Below are positions 47,579 to 56,784 of a stretch of DNA of 64,000 nucleotides, one piece after another. The notes under the pieces are model-generated. The model was given only the letters and a program-made list of their open reading frames with translations. It ran no database searches and was not told where the DNA came from. This DNA is from Phyllobacterium sp. OV277. Its GTDB lineage: Bacteria; Pseudomonadota; Alphaproteobacteria; Rhizobiales; Rhizobiaceae. Both the position numbers and the translations under genes were made by a program. The first letter of the stretch is position 1, and each line of letters begins with the position of its first letter. Location: positions 620,001 through 684,000 of the forward strand of contig NZ_FNIY01000002.1 of the NCBI RefSeq assembly GCF_900104355.1. Reading direction: 5' to 3'.

Positions 47579-47688
47579 TCCTCTTCCTTCAAGCTGTTGA
47601 ATGCCGGAACACAGATTTATAGGCCCGGATACAAAGGAAAACATGGTAAGAGCTGGTCACGGCTACAAGACTTTTTCCAATAATATCG

Positions 47689-47985
47689 TCAATTGGCGGC
47701 AAAACTGTTCATGGCTTCGGCCATTGTGACATCAAGCTTTGTGATGCCATCTGCGTCATGGGTGGCCAATGTTACATCAACGCGATTGTAGACATTGAAC
47801 CACTCAGGGTGATGGTCCATCTTTTCGGCGATAAGAGCGACGCGGGTCATGAAACCGAACGCTGCGTTGAAGTCCTCGAACTTGAATGATTTATGGATAG
47901 CTTCGCGATCTCCCATTTTGGACCAGCCGGTCAGTTCCTGCAGGGCTTTATCAAGTTCGCTGGCATCTAACCGGTTGCGTGCCAT
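47689..47985 (-). CDS. phhB: Pterin-4a-carbinolamine dehydratase
   Basis: A 98-residue enzyme that dehydrates 4a-hydroxytetrahydrobiopterin, recycling the cofactor of phenylalanine hydroxylase. [27 protein letters not shown] is the family signature with the active-site histidines. The ATG at 47985 has AGGAA 7 bases upstream; ATGs at 48000 and 48006 are also in frame. phhA is not in the window. Confidence 0.94.
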   Translation of the reverse strand: MARNRLDASELDKALQELTGWSKMGDREAIHKSFKFEDFNAAFGFMTRVALIAEKMDHHPEWFNVYNRVDVTLATHDADGITKLDVTMAEAMNSFAAN

Positions 47986-48042
47986 TATGGGTTTCCTCAT
48001 ATACATCAAATCATTTTCCTCCAGACCATAGTGCAACCGCCC

Positions 48043-48513
48043 ATGAAAACCCATCCGCTTCGCTCTGTTCTTTTTGTCTGTCTGGGCAATATCTGTCGCT
48101 CTCCGCTGGCCGAAGGCGTGTTTCGCTCGGTGCTTGCCGAGGAAGGAAAAGGGCAGGGGGTTCTCATAGACTCCGCAGGAACCAATGGCTATCACACCGG
48201 CGAAGCACCGGATGAACGCTCGATTCTTGCAGCGAAGCAGCATGGGATTGATATTTCCGGCCAGCGCTGCCGACAGCTCAAAGCTGAGGATTACTCGGAC
48301 TTCGACCTGATCCTTGGTATGGATCGCGCCAATGTGGCAGCCATCGAGGCTCGGCGTCCGGCAAAAGCGACGGCGAAGACCGGTCTGTTCAATGAGGTCG
48401 CACTTGGTGAAGCCAGTCAGATACCCGATCCCTATTATGGAACCGGGGCAGACTTTGAGCGTGTCTATCTGATGGTTCTTAAGGCTTCCAAAGGCCTCTC
48501 AAAACTCTTCTGA
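48043..48513 (+). CDS. Low-molecular-weight protein tyrosine phosphatase
   Basis: A 156-residue phosphatase with the catalytic loop CLGNICRS (C13, R19) and the general-acid aspartate in IPDPYYG. Family members act on phosphotyrosine of proteins or kinases; the target here is not known. An in-frame GTG at 48031 would add four residues. Its last 49 bases overlap the convergent thpR gene. Confidence 0.92.
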   Translation: MKTHPLRSVLFVCLGNICRSPLAEGVFRSVLAEEGKGQGVLIDSAGTNGYHTGEAPDERSILAAKQHGIDISGQRCRQLKAEDYSDFDLILGMDRANVAAIEARRPAKATAKTGLFNEVALGEASQIPDPYYGTGADFERVYLMVLKASKGLSKLF

Positions 48514-49058
48514 TAGGTGCGAGGTGATTCCAGAGGCCAAGCCTCCTCGACGATGTAGGGGCCTCCCCCCACTGAATCGCGCGATGACATCAGGACAAAG
48601 CGCCCGATGTTGAAGGGCATCGTGGAGAAATTACCGCGTGAGGCGAGATAGTGCGCCACTTCCTCGTTGCGGGCATTGCGCAACCGCGCCAGCGTGACAT
48701 GCGGCGTGAATTTACGGGGATCAGCCGGTAGCATCAGCCTTTGGCAAATGCGCTCGATTTCGCCGTGAAGCGCCTGAATGTCTGGCGATGGTGAAACGGC
48801 GGCAAAAACGCTATGGGGCTTCTTTGATCCGAATGCATTCACGCCCGAAAGCTGAAGTGTGAATGATGGTCGCCTTATACGGTCGAGCGCATTGGCTACC
48901 TCATCGGCCACATGGCCTTCGACATCACCGATAAAGCGCAGTGTGATGTGATAGTTTTCGACATCGATCCAGCGAGCGCCTGGCAAACCACCGCGTAAGA
49001 GCGATAGTGAGAGAGCGGCGTCCCTCGGGATCTCGAGGGCAGTAAAGAGACGCGGCAT
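48465..49058 (-). CDS. thpR: RNA 2',3'-cyclic phosphodiesterase
   Basis: A 197-residue LigT/2H phosphoesterase, which hydrolyses 2',3'-cyclic ends of RNA to 2'-phosphate. The two HxTx motifs are HITL (37-40) and HVTL (120-123). The C-terminus beyond [10 protein letters not shown] is in the overlap with the phosphatase gene and may be a non-conserved tail. The gap from 49059 to 49274 contains nothing that I recognise. Confidence 0.92.
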   Translation of the reverse strand: MPRLFTALEIPRDAALSLSLLRGGLPGARWIDVENYHITLRFIGDVEGHVADEVANALDRIRRPSFTLQLSGVNAFGSKKPHSVFAAVSPSPDIQALHGEIERICQRLMLPADPRKFTPHVTLARLRNARNEEVAHYLASRGNFSTMPFNIGRFVLMSSRDSVGGGPYIVEEAWPLESPRTYQKSFERPLEALRTIR

Positions 49059-49274
49059 AAAGCATCCTCCCCGAATCGAGTTGTAACCTCAGGGAATCAT
49101 TGAATGAGTCCAAGAGCAAGGCACAATTTCACATTCTTTTGCGCCGCGACAAATAAGACACGCAAGATGTGGTGTTAAGATGACAACAATGTGGATGGCT
49201 TGCCCCCAAGGTTAAGGAGCATCCGGGTGGTCAGTCAGGCCCGTGGCTGGTCTTGTCGCAGGCTCTATGCAACC

Positions 49275-49958
49275 TTACTGATCGGTACTATCCGATGTAT
49301 CTGACGTAACCGTCGGCTGCTTGATTGTTTTTTGCATGATCGGAAGGAAACCCTTCACCATCACGGCGACACCTTCCGTCGTCGGATGCATGCCATCGGC
49401 CTGTAGCAGCGATGCCTGTGTCGCGATGCCATCCATGAAGAACGGATAGAGTGGAACGTCATATTTCTTGGCAAGATCGGGGAAGATTGCGTTGAACTTC
49501 TGTTCGTAATCGCCGCCCATATTTGGCGGAGCGAGCATTCCGGCAAGAATAACCTGAATTTTGCGCTTCTGCAGTTTCTCGATCATCTCAGCCAGGTTCT
49601 TTTCGCTAATCTCTGGCGAGATGCCCCTCAACGCATCATTGGCACCAAGTTCGAGAATGACAAGATCAGTACCATCCGGAACGGACCAGTCGAGACGCGC
49701 AAGGCCGCCCGTCGTCGTGTCACCGGCGACACCGGCATTGGCGATTGAAATCTCAACGCCCTTGCCTTTCAGCGATTTTTCCAGCTGGGCGGTGAAGGAG
49801 TCCTGAACCGGAAGTTCAAAGCCAGACATCAGACTGTCGCCAAATCCGACGACAGAGAGCGCATGACCGGACACGGCATTTTGATTGGCCAAGGCGAAGG
49901 ATGGCAGGGCAACAAGGCCGAGCGACACAATCATCTTTATCAATGGTTTGAATATCAT
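49275..49958 (-). CDS. Periplasmic SGNH-family arylesterase / lysophospholipase (TesA-like)
   Basis: A 227-residue exported SGNH hydrolase with a signal peptide (cleavage near ALAN, about residue 25), nucleophile GDSL (S42 in FGDSLMSG), GAND for the oxyanion hole and DGMHPT for the acid and histidine. It resembles E. coli TesA, which is divergent from ybbA-ybbP, exactly as here. Its physiological substrate is not certain. Confidence 0.92.
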   Translation of the reverse strand: MIFKPLIKMIVSLGLVALPSFALANQNAVSGHALSVVGFGDSLMSGFELPVQDSFTAQLEKSLKGKGVEISIANAGVAGDTTTGGLARLDWSVPDGTDLVILELGANDALRGISPEISEKNLAEMIEKLQKRKIQVILAGMLAPPNMGGDYEQKFNAIFPDLAKKYDVPLYPFFMDGIATQASLLQADGMHPTTEGVAVMVKGFLPIMQKTIKQPTVTSDTSDSTDQ

Positions 49959-50028
49959 CTTCGGGTACCCATATCTGACCGGATGCGACTAAAGTCAGTG
50001 TCGACCATATCGTAAAGGATCTGCTTTC

Positions 50029-50733
50029 GTGACTAAATCCGTCATCACGCTCGATCACATTGAGTTGACTCTTGGGTCGGGTGCTTCCTCCGTCCATGTT
50101 CTCAAAGGCATATCGCTTGCCATTAACAGCGGGCAATCGGTGGGAATTGTCGGACCATCAGGTTCCGGAAAGTCAACCTTGCTGATGGTTCTGGCCGGGC
50201 TGGAACGGATCGATTCCGGCTCGGTCGAGATTGCCGGGCAAAAGCTGGAGACTATGACTGAGGATGCGACGGCAGCCTTTCGCGGCACGAATATTGGTAT
50301 CGTTTTTCAGTCCTTTCATCTTATTCCGAATATGACCGCGCTTGAAAATGTTGCTGTTCCGTTGGAGCTGGCTGGCAACCCCGATGCGTTTGCCATCGCC
50401 GAGCGTGAACTGGCAGCGGTCGGACTGGCGGACCGCGTGACCCATTATCCCGGAGAATTGTCGGGCGGCGAGCAACAACGCGTGGCCATTGCCCGCGCCC
50501 TTGCACCATCGCCGAAAATCCTGATTGCCGATGAGCCTACTGGCAATCTTGATACGACCACCGGCCGGCAGATTGCCGACCTTTTGTTCCAGAAACAGAA
50601 AGATCTCGGCCTCACCCTCGTGCTTGTCACCCACGATCCCGCACTATCTGCCCGGTGCGATCGCGAAATTCGTGTTCGTTCCGGATTGATCGAGGCGGAT
50701 GAAGATGCACCCGAGCTGAAGAAAACCGCATGA
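50029..50733 (+). CDS. ABC transporter ATP-binding protein (YbbA/LolD type)
   Basis: A 234-residue ABC ATPase. Walker A is GPSGSGKST (42-50), the signature LSGGEQQRVA, and Walker B ILIADEPTGNLD, a MacB/LolD/YbbA pattern. The start is GTG. Its stop overlaps the permease start by 4 bases. With the FtsX-like permease and the divergent TesA-like esterase it forms the conserved ybbAP-tesA module, thought to handle or extract lipids or hydrophobic compounds. Confidence 0.93.
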   Translation: MTKSVITLDHIELTLGSGASSVHVLKGISLAINSGQSVGIVGPSGSGKSTLLMVLAGLERIDSGSVEIAGQKLETMTEDATAAFRGTNIGIVFQSFHLIPNMTALENVAVPLELAGNPDAFAIAERELAAVGLADRVTHYPGELSGGEQQRVAIARALAPSPKILIADEPTGNLDTTTGRQIADLLFQKQKDLGLTLVLVTHDPALSARCDREIRVRSGLIEADEDAPELKKTA

Positions 50734-53294
50734 GTGCGACCAGTTCTCCCAAGTCGCCATCTTTGCGGTTGGCGCTGCGTTTCGCTCTGCGCGAGATGCG
50801 CAATGGCCTGTCAGGGTTTTACATTTTCCTTGCCTGTATTGCCTTGGGCGTTGCCGCCATTGGCGGGGTCAACTCGGTTGCCAATTCGGTGACATCAGGC
50901 ATTTCCACACAGGGCCAAAGCATCTTAGGTGGCGATATCCGTTTTCAACTCAACCAGCGTGAGGTCAATCCGGATGAGCGCGCCTTTGTAGAAAGCAAGG
51001 GCCGCGTTGCTGTCAGCGCCAATATGCGATCCATGGCTCGTTTGGCCGATGGCTCTGATCAGTCGCTGGTGGAGGTAAAGGCGGTCGATAATGCCTATCC
51101 GCTCTACGGCACGCTCGATACGGCGCCGACGCTGGACAGAGATGCGCTCTTTGCTGGCAAAAACGGAGCATTCGGCGCCGCTGTTGCGCAGATTTTTCTC
51201 GATCGGCTTAATCTCAAGCTGGGTGATCGGGTATTGCTCGGTTCTGCAACATTCGAGTTACGGGCTGTGATCAACAACGAGCCGGATGTTCTGTCCGATG
51301 GTTTTGGATTCGCGCCGCGTTTTCTGGTGTCGCTTGATGGATTGCGGGCTGCTGGACTGGTTCAGCCGGGCAGCCTGGTCGAGCACAGCTACAAGATTGC
51401 CCTGCCAGCAGGTGTCAGCGAAGGTGATATCACTGCTATTCGTAACGAGGCGCAAACGAAGTTCCCGCAGGCAGGCTGGACCATCCGCAGCCGTACCAAT
51501 GCCGCGCCGTCTCTGAGTGCCAATGTCGAGCGGTTCTCGCAGTTTTTGACACTGGTTGGTCTAACGGCGTTGATCGTCGGAGGCGTAGGCGTCGCCAATG
51601 CGGTGCGCGCCTATCTCGATGGAAAGCGTGGTGTCATCGCCACCTTCAAGTCGCTGGGCGCACCGGGTTGGTTTGTTATTGCCGTTTATCTGATCCAGAT
51701 TGTGCTGATTGCTCTTATCGGTATCGCAATCGGGTTGGTTCTCGCGGCAATTATTCCTTATGTGGCAGGCTACGCCCTGCAGAGTGTGCTGCCAATCGCG
51801 GCCAAGGGCGGCTTTTATCCCGGAGCGCTCGCCTGGGCTGCACTATTTGGCCTGTTGACCACGCTCGCCTTTGCCATTCTGCCACTGGGCCGGGCGCGGG
51901 ACATTCCGGCAACTGCCCTGTTCCGCGAGCAGGGTTTTGATCAGCGCGGCTGGCCGAAACCCGTCTATATCGCTGTGGCGGTCGCCCTTGTCGCCATCCT
52001 TTGTCTGTTGGCAGTGTTCTTTGCTTACGACCGGCGTATAGCAGTCACATTCATTGGTGCCGTTGCATTTTCGTTCCTCGTGCTGCGCGCAGTTTCCAGC
52101 CTCGTGCAATGGCTTGCGCGCCGCGCGCCACGGGTTCGCTCCACGGCACTTCGCCTTGCCATCGGCAATATTCACCGACCGGGTGCGTTGACGCCGTCGG
52201 TTGTCCTGTCGCTTGGTCTGGGTTTGACACTTCTGGTGACACTCGCCTTGATCGACGGCAGCCTGCGCCAGCAGTTGGCAGGTAATTTGCCAGAAAGAGC
52301 GCCAAACTTCTTCTTTGTCGATATCCAGAGCACGCAGGTCGACCAGTTCACCAGCCTTCTGCAGAAGGCCGCGCCGCAGGGTAAAATCGTCAGCGCACCC
52401 ATGTTGCGTGGACGTATCGTTGCCTTCAACGGCACGGATATTGGCAAGCTCACCATACCGCCGGAAGGGGCATGGGTATTGCGCGGCGATCGCGGCATTA
52501 CCTATGCGAAGAAGATACCTGAGAATTCGGTCCTTACAGCCGGCAATTGGTGGCCGGAGGATTATGCGGGTGAGCCGCTGGTGTCATTCTCGGCGGAAGA
52601 GGCGCGCAATCTCGGCCTTAAATTGGGCGATACAGTCACGGTGAATGCGCTTGGTCGCAATGTTACGGCACGGATCGCCAATTTCCGGCAAGTTCAGTGG
52701 GAATCTCTGGCAATCAATTTTGTCATGGTTTTCTCGCCCAATGCCTTTGCCGGCGCTCCTCACGCATGGCTCGCCACTTTGACTGACCCTTCGGCAACCA
52801 CGCAGGAAGATGCAACGGTCATGCGTGACGTTACCCGTGCCTTCCCGGCTGTCACATCTGTGCGGGTCAAGGATGCAATTTCAATTGCCAATGAACTTGT
52901 GGGCCAGCTGGCCGTTGCCATCCGTGCGGCGGCATCGGTGGCGCTGATTGCCTCGATCCTTGTGCTTGGCGGAGCGCTTGCCGCTGGTAATCGTGCCCGT
53001 GTACACGATGCGGTGGTATTGAAGACGCTTGGCGCGACCCGGCGCACACTCATCAAAGCTTTCAGCTATGAGTACGTGATCCTTGGATTGGCAACGGCGA
53101 CCTTTGCGCTTTTCGCCGGCGGGCTGGCTGCCTGGTACGTGATTGTACAGGTCATGAAGTTGCCTGCTTCATTTCAACCCGAAGTGGCCATTTCAACAGT
53201 GATGCTGGCTCTGGTTTTGACTGTAGGATTCGGTTTGGCGGGAACATGGAGAATCCTAGGTCAAAAGGCTGCGCCAATCCTGCGAAACCTCTGA
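50730..53294 (+). CDS. FtsX-family ABC transporter permease (YbbP type)
   Basis: An 854-residue membrane protein with an N-terminal segment (FYIFLACIALGVAAIGGVNSVA), a large periplasmic domain, three membrane segments in the middle (LTALIVGGVGVANAVRAY and following), more membrane segments at about 410-470 and 480-510, a second periplasmic domain, and a C-terminal FtsX-like set ending around 845. This 10-segment organisation is typical of YbbP. It overlaps the ATPase gene by 4 bases. ABC family and partner are clear, substrate is not. Confidence 0.92.
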   Translation: MSATSSPKSPSLRLALRFALREMRNGLSGFYIFLACIALGVAAIGGVNSVANSVTSGISTQGQSILGGDIRFQLNQREVNPDERAFVESKGRVAVSANMRSMARLADGSDQSLVEVKAVDNAYPLYGTLDTAPTLDRDALFAGKNGAFGAAVAQIFLDRLNLKLGDRVLLGSATFELRAVINNEPDVLSDGFGFAPRFLVSLDGLRAAGLVQPGSLVEHSYKIALPAGVSEGDITAIRNEAQTKFPQAGWTIRSRTNAAPSLSANVERFSQFLTLVGLTALIVGGVGVANAVRAYLDGKRGVIATFKSLGAPGWFVIAVYLIQIVLIALIGIAIGLVLAAIIPYVAGYALQSVLPIAAKGGFYPGALAWAALFGLLTTLAFAILPLGRARDIPATALFREQGFDQRGWPKPVYIAVAVALVAILCLLAVFFAYDRRIAVTFIGAVAFSFLVLRAVSSLVQWLARRAPRVRSTALRLAIGNIHRPGALTPSVVLSLGLGLTLLVTLALIDGSLRQQLAGNLPERAPNFFFVDIQSTQVDQFTSLLQKAAPQGKIVSAPMLRGRIVAFNGTDIGKLTIPPEGAWVLRGDRGITYAKKIPENSVLTAGNWWPEDYAGEPLVSFSAEEARNLGLKLGDTVTVNALGRNVTARIANFRQVQWESLAINFVMVFSPNAFAGAPHAWLATLTDPSATTQEDATVMRDVTRAFPAVTSVRVKDAISIANELVGQLAVAIRAAASVALIASILVLGGALAAGNRARVHDAVVLKTLGATRRTLIKAFSYEYVILGLATATFALFAGGLAAWYVIVQVMKLPASFQPEVAISTVMLALVLTVGFGLAGTWRILGQKAAPILRNL

Positions 53295-53485
53295 AATTGT
53301 TAAAAAAGCGTAATATTTGCACGTTTTACGCCCGTTTGGTGGCCCAACACGCGATCTTGAGCAAAACAGGACTTGTTATCGCCCTGTTGAGTCCCCATAA
53401 TTCAGCACAAGGCATGCTGGGGTCCCGCCAGCGGCGCCTGGGAATAACCCCCGACACCCGACGGGACGTAGCAATGAGGAAAACC

Positions 53486-54262
53486 ATGGCTGACTATCGC
53501 AACATCCAGGCCCGTACATCGGCCGGAGTGCGTGTGGACGCGGGGATCGATCAAGGTCTGCGCAGCTACATGCTGAAGGTCTATAACATGATGGGGATCG
53601 GTCTCGCAGTGACCGGTCTGGCCGCACTCGCAATCGTTTATCTCGCAACCACCAATGATCCTTCCCTTGCCGCAGCACAAATGTCAAACGGCAAGATGCT
53701 GACGAGCTTCGGTGTTGTTTTCTATACATCGCCGTTGAAATGGGTTGTCATGCTCGCACCGCTCGCCGCAGTGTTCTTCCTGAGCTTCCGCATTGAAAAA
53801 ATGTCGGTTCCTGCAGCCCAGGCAACATTCTGGGTTTATGCTGCGCTTGTAGGTCTTTCACTGTCGACAGTCTTTCTGGTGTTTACATCGGGCAGCATCG
53901 TCCAGACATTCTTCATCACCGCTGCATCTTTCGGTGCTTTGTCGCTTTACGGCTACACAACAAAGCGCGATCTCTCTGGAATGGGCTCGTTCCTGTTCAT
54001 GGGCTTGATCGGCATTCTGCTTGCAGGTTTGGTCAATATCTTCCTGCAGTCGAGTGCTTTGCAGTTCGCAATCTCGGCGATCGGTGTTCTGGTCTTTGCT
54101 GGCCTGACTGCCTATGACACGCAGAGCATCAAGGAAATGTACTACGAGGGTGACAGTTCAGACACTTATGGCCGTAAGGCTATCATGGGTGCGCTGCGTC
54201 TCTATCTCGACTTCATCAACATGTTCATGTTCCTGCTGCAGTTCCTGGGCAACCGTAACTGA
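53486..54262 (+). CDS. Bax inhibitor-1 / YccA family membrane protein
   Basis: A 258-residue protein with seven hydrophobic segments and the family signature LTAYDTQSIKEMYYEGDS, followed by IMGALRLYLDFINMFMFLLQFLGNRN at the C-terminus. E. coli YccA modulates the FtsH protease; other members conduct calcium. The ATG at 53486 has AGGA 6 bases upstream; an ATG 4 codons earlier is also possible. The upstream gap after ybbP (53295-53485) holds no recognisable gene. Confidence 0.93.
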   Translation: MADYRNIQARTSAGVRVDAGIDQGLRSYMLKVYNMMGIGLAVTGLAALAIVYLATTNDPSLAAAQMSNGKMLTSFGVVFYTSPLKWVVMLAPLAAVFFLSFRIEKMSVPAAQATFWVYAALVGLSLSTVFLVFTSGSIVQTFFITAASFGALSLYGYTTKRDLSGMGSFLFMGLIGILLAGLVNIFLQSSALQFAISAIGVLVFAGLTAYDTQSIKEMYYEGDSSDTYGRKAIMGALRLYLDFINMFMFLLQFLGNRN

Positions 54263-54336
54263 TCGCAGGCGACATAAACGGACGAACGAGGGCAGCGGTG
54301 ACGCTGCCCTTTTCTTTGGACGTTACGAAAAGCATA

Positions 54337-54450
54337 GTGCGTGGTTCGCCCTTCGACAGGCTCAGGATGAGGGGAGTTATATTCTGCAACGCTTGCGATT
54401 AGTGTTGCATCCAACCCTCCCCCTCATGGTGAGCTTGTCGAACCACGCAC
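54337..54450. repeat. Imperfect inverted repeat, REP-like intergenic element
   Basis: Arms at 54337-54375 and 54415-54450 pair imperfectly: GTGCGTGGTTCG...TTCGACAGGCTCAGGATGAGG on the left, and CCTCATGGTGAGCTTGTCGAACCACGCAC on the right, with a 39-base middle. Sequences of this TTCGACA-GCTCA-ATGAGG type are scattered intergenic palindromes in several alphaproteobacterial genomes. It lies between the BI-1 and GNAT genes; I see only one copy in the window. Confidence 0.7.
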
Positions 54451-54485
54451 ACCATAATCTTATGTTTACAAACCGATTGTGCTTC

Positions 54486-55034
54486 ATGACCAGCCTCCAT
54501 ATCCGTCCTGCCCAGCCCTCCGACCTACCCGCAATCACTGCTATCTATCGCGATGCTGTTTTGTATGGCACCGCCACCTATGAAATCGAACCACCTGATC
54601 TGACCGAAATGACGCGCCGGTTTCACACGATCACCAGTGACGGCTTTCCCTATTGTGTGGCGGAGATCAACGGTGTGGTCGCCGGTTATGCCTATGCCAG
54701 TTATTTCCGCACCCGCCCAGCCTATTGGTGGAGCGTGGAGGATTCGATCTACATCGCACCCGAAGCCAAAGGCAAAGGCATCGGCAAAGCCCTGTTGCAA
54801 CGGTTGATTATCGATTGCACGGCGCTTGGCTTCCGTCAGTTCATCGCTGTGGTTGGCGATGGCCACGATGCATCGGCATCGGTGCGTCTGCACGCAAGTT
54901 GCGGGTTCAAACATTCGGGGATAATCAAAGGTTCCGGTTTCAAGCATGGCCGCTGGCTGGATACGGTCCTGATGCAGCTCGACATGAACGGCGGTACGGA
55001 TACACTTCCAGGTACAACGCCCCTGAAAGGTTGA
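54486..55034 (+). CDS. GNAT N-acetyltransferase, phosphinothricin acetyltransferase-like
   Basis: A 182-residue acetyltransferase of the Pat/MddA group: IRPAQPSDLPAITAIYRDAVLYGTATYE, the acetyl-CoA loop EAKGKGIGKALLQRLI, and VVGDGHDASASVRLHASCGFKHSG. Relatives acetylate phosphinothricin, methionine sulfoximine or methionine derivatives; most chromosomal ones are not dedicated herbicide-resistance genes. An in-frame ATG at 54462 would add 8 residues. It follows the inverted repeat and is convergent with the DUF2794 gene. Confidence 0.9.
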   Translation: MTSLHIRPAQPSDLPAITAIYRDAVLYGTATYEIEPPDLTEMTRRFHTITSDGFPYCVAEINGVVAGYAYASYFRTRPAYWWSVEDSIYIAPEAKGKGIGKALLQRLIIDCTALGFRQFIAVVGDGHDASASVRLHASCGFKHSGIIKGSGFKHGRWLDTVLMQLDMNGGTDTLPGTTPLKG

Positions 55035-55040
55035 GCATTT

Positions 55041-55412
55041 CTAGCTCTTTACGATCCGCAGGGATTTGTCGAAAATCTTCAAGACGCGGTCGAGTTCCAT
55101 GCCACGTTTGAGAATAAGGCCGCTTGCGGCAATCACGCTATAGGCACCTTGCTTGCGCGCCAGTCGCGGATTCTTTTCAATACGGTACATCGGCACTTCG
55201 CTGGTGCGACGAAACACGGAAAACACGGCGCGGTCACTCAGATGATCAATGGCATAATCGCGCCATTCACCTGACGAGACCATAAAACCATATATTCTGA
55301 GGATTTGATCAAGTTCCCGCCGATTGAATGTAACGGGTAGATCGCGTGCGCTGGAGAGTGAAATGAGTTTTGCCTGCTGTTGCGATTCGTCGCCACCTGC
55401 ATTGCTGTCCAT
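55041..55412 (-). CDS. DUF2794 domain protein
   Basis: A 123-residue protein matching DUF2794: PVTFNRRELDQILRIYGFMVSSGEWRDYAIDHLSDRAVFSVFRRTSEVPMYRIEKNP. This family is restricted mainly to alphaproteobacteria with unknown function. The ATG at 55412 was preferred over a TTG one codon upstream. It is convergent with the GNAT gene, with 6 bases between stops. Confidence 0.9.
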   Translation of the reverse strand: MDSNAGGDESQQQAKLISLSSARDLPVTFNRRELDQILRIYGFMVSSGEWRDYAIDHLSDRAVFSVFRRTSEVPMYRIEKNPRLARKQGAYSVIAASGLILKRGMELDRVLKIFDKSLRIVKS

Positions 55413-55639
55413 CAATCAATCCGCCTTTAGATTTGCTGTATGACAACTGGATGACAGAAGGGTGACCTGTTCCGCCCATATTTACAAGGCCGTATCGCGC
55501 AAAGCCTCGATAAATGAGTATAAAACCTGTCGCCAAAGGACTTTCTCACGAAGCAATACGTGTTGTTTCGATTGGTGATACAGGGTCACACTTTCGCCAC
55601 TTTACCTTCGCATTGCCGCCTGATTCCAGACCGAACTTG

Positions 55640-55795
55640 CACGTGTTGTCTGAGACGGTTCGGCCTTGAGCGGTCCGATACCCCAAGCCCCCCGCCCAAA
55701 CGGGCTGTTCTGGCCGAACCATTCAGTCTCCCAGATGACAACAAGCCCCAAGACTCCAGGCTGGTTCTACCAGCCTTTTTTCTTTTTCAGGAATA
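55640..55795 (+). ncRNA. Candidate small RNA with its own terminator
   Basis: No protein gene is visible between 55413 and 55805, but a strong plus-strand terminator lies at 55757-55786 (aggctggt/accagcct stem, TTTTTT-C-TTTTT tail), with no plus-strand gene before it nearer than the GNAT gene. Upstream, GGTTCGGCC (55657-55665) pairs perfectly with GGCCGAACC (55712-55720), extended by GAGAC (52-56) with GTCTC (26-30) around a 5-base bulge. The stretch would form a structured RNA of about 150 nt. A CTCCCA hexamer sits in the strand after the hairpin. I cannot name the family and see no convincing promoter. Confidence 0.4.
55757..55790 (+). terminator. Orphan intrinsic terminator
   Basis: An 8-bp stem (aggctggt with accagcct), loop tct, then TTTTT-C-TTTTT. 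It points rightward into the end of the DUF1223 gene and has no obvious plus-strand protein gene to serve. Confidence 0.85.
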
Positions 55796-55805
55796 GCTTT
55801 TAAAA

Positions 55806-56576
55806 TCAGGGCTTTGTCATGATCGATGCGCCGATAATCGGGCCCGGTTTGCCCTCACCAAGCATCTCCTGCAACAGGACAGCGCAGCCCGAGGCCTTCT
55901 TGCTGGCGATCTCGGTCAACGGAATTTCGATCTTCTGTGATTTGCCATCCCACATACCAACCGTTTCCATGGCGCGCACACTATTGGCATAGCTCACATT
56001 GCGTCCGCCATTCTCCCCATCGGGGATGGAGACAATGGTTTCCTTGTTGAAATAGGCAAGGAGAACGCGCACCGGATTTTTTGCGGCCGGGCCTTCACCA
56101 ATATTGATAATCAGCCGATCAGGCGCCGTTTTTTCGATGGAAACGGGTACGGACAAGCCAGAATCATTACTGCGCATCTCATCGATTCGGCGGCGGATAC
56201 GCGTGCCATCCTGACCATTGACGTGTTCGCGGCCGTTGAGGATTGCTTGAGGTGTATAGACACCTGTCAGACCAAGCGCCTTGCGATAGGCATTCTGGCG
56301 CGCGGTATTTTCGGGCAATGCGAGATTGTCGATCCAGCCACGATAGTCCCAGTAGTCAACGTGAAAAGCCAGAGCGACAACCTTGCCTTCCGCAACCAGT
56401 TGCTTGAGCACAGCATCGGCGGGAGGACAGGAGCCACAGCCCTGCGAGGTATAGAGTTCGACCACGCCATCGGGTTTCTTGCCAATGTCCTCAGCGCAAA
56501 CTGGCCAAGCAAACGTAGCAGCCGCAACGAGCGGGCTGGCGACGAGAATGGCTTTGAACAGAGGGCGCAGGGTCAA
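55806..56576 (-). CDS. DUF1223 family thioredoxin-like secreted protein
   Basis: A 256-residue protein with a signal peptide (cleavage near CAED, about residue 28) and a thioredoxin-like fold: VELYTSQGCGSCPPADAVLKQLV holds a CxxC, then FHVDYWDYRGWIDNLALPENTARQNAYRKALGLTGVYTPQAILNGR. This is DUF1223, often next to acnA in Hyphomicrobiales. Function is unknown. The first in-frame start for this N-terminus is TTG at 56576 with a weak ribosome-binding site, so the start is uncertain. Confidence 0.88.
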   Translation of the reverse strand: MTLRPLFKAILVASPLVAAATFAWPVCAEDIGKKPDGVVELYTSQGCGSCPPADAVLKQLVAEGKVVALAFHVDYWDYRGWIDNLALPENTARQNAYRKALGLTGVYTPQAILNGREHVNGQDGTRIRRRIDEMRSNDSGLSVPVSIEKTAPDRLIINIGEGPAAKNPVRVLLAYFNKETIVSIPDGENGGRNVSYANSVRAMETVGMWDGKSQKIEIPLTEIASKKASGCAVLLQEMLGEGKPGPIIGASIMTKP

Positions 56577-56730
56577 GGGTACGAGCTTTCTTCCCGAATT
56601 CTTCTTCGATCTTCTATGAGAGTGATTGCCAGATAATTGATAGGGATGCGTTATATCAAGAGGAAGTCACTTTGAGGTGAATTCAATCACGTTTACAGGC
56701 AAAACCTTATAAATATTGGATAAACCGCGC

Positions 56731-56761
56731 AAAAAAGGCCGCCGGTTGCCCGGCGGCCTTT
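56731..56761 (-). terminator. Terminator after acnA
   Basis: A 12-bp perfect stem (aaaggccgccgg with ccggcggccttt) closed by GCAA on the minus strand and followed by a run of six T residues. Confidence 0.92.
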
Positions 56762-56784
56762 CATTTCTTCACATATTCGCTGGT

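Noticed and set aside
55640-55795. Identification of the orphan transcript as AbcR, 6S or SRP RNA
   Set aside because: The CTCCCA hexamer alone is not enough for AbcR; the hairpin is too short and lacks a central bubble for 6S; no SRP-RNA tetraloop signature is present.
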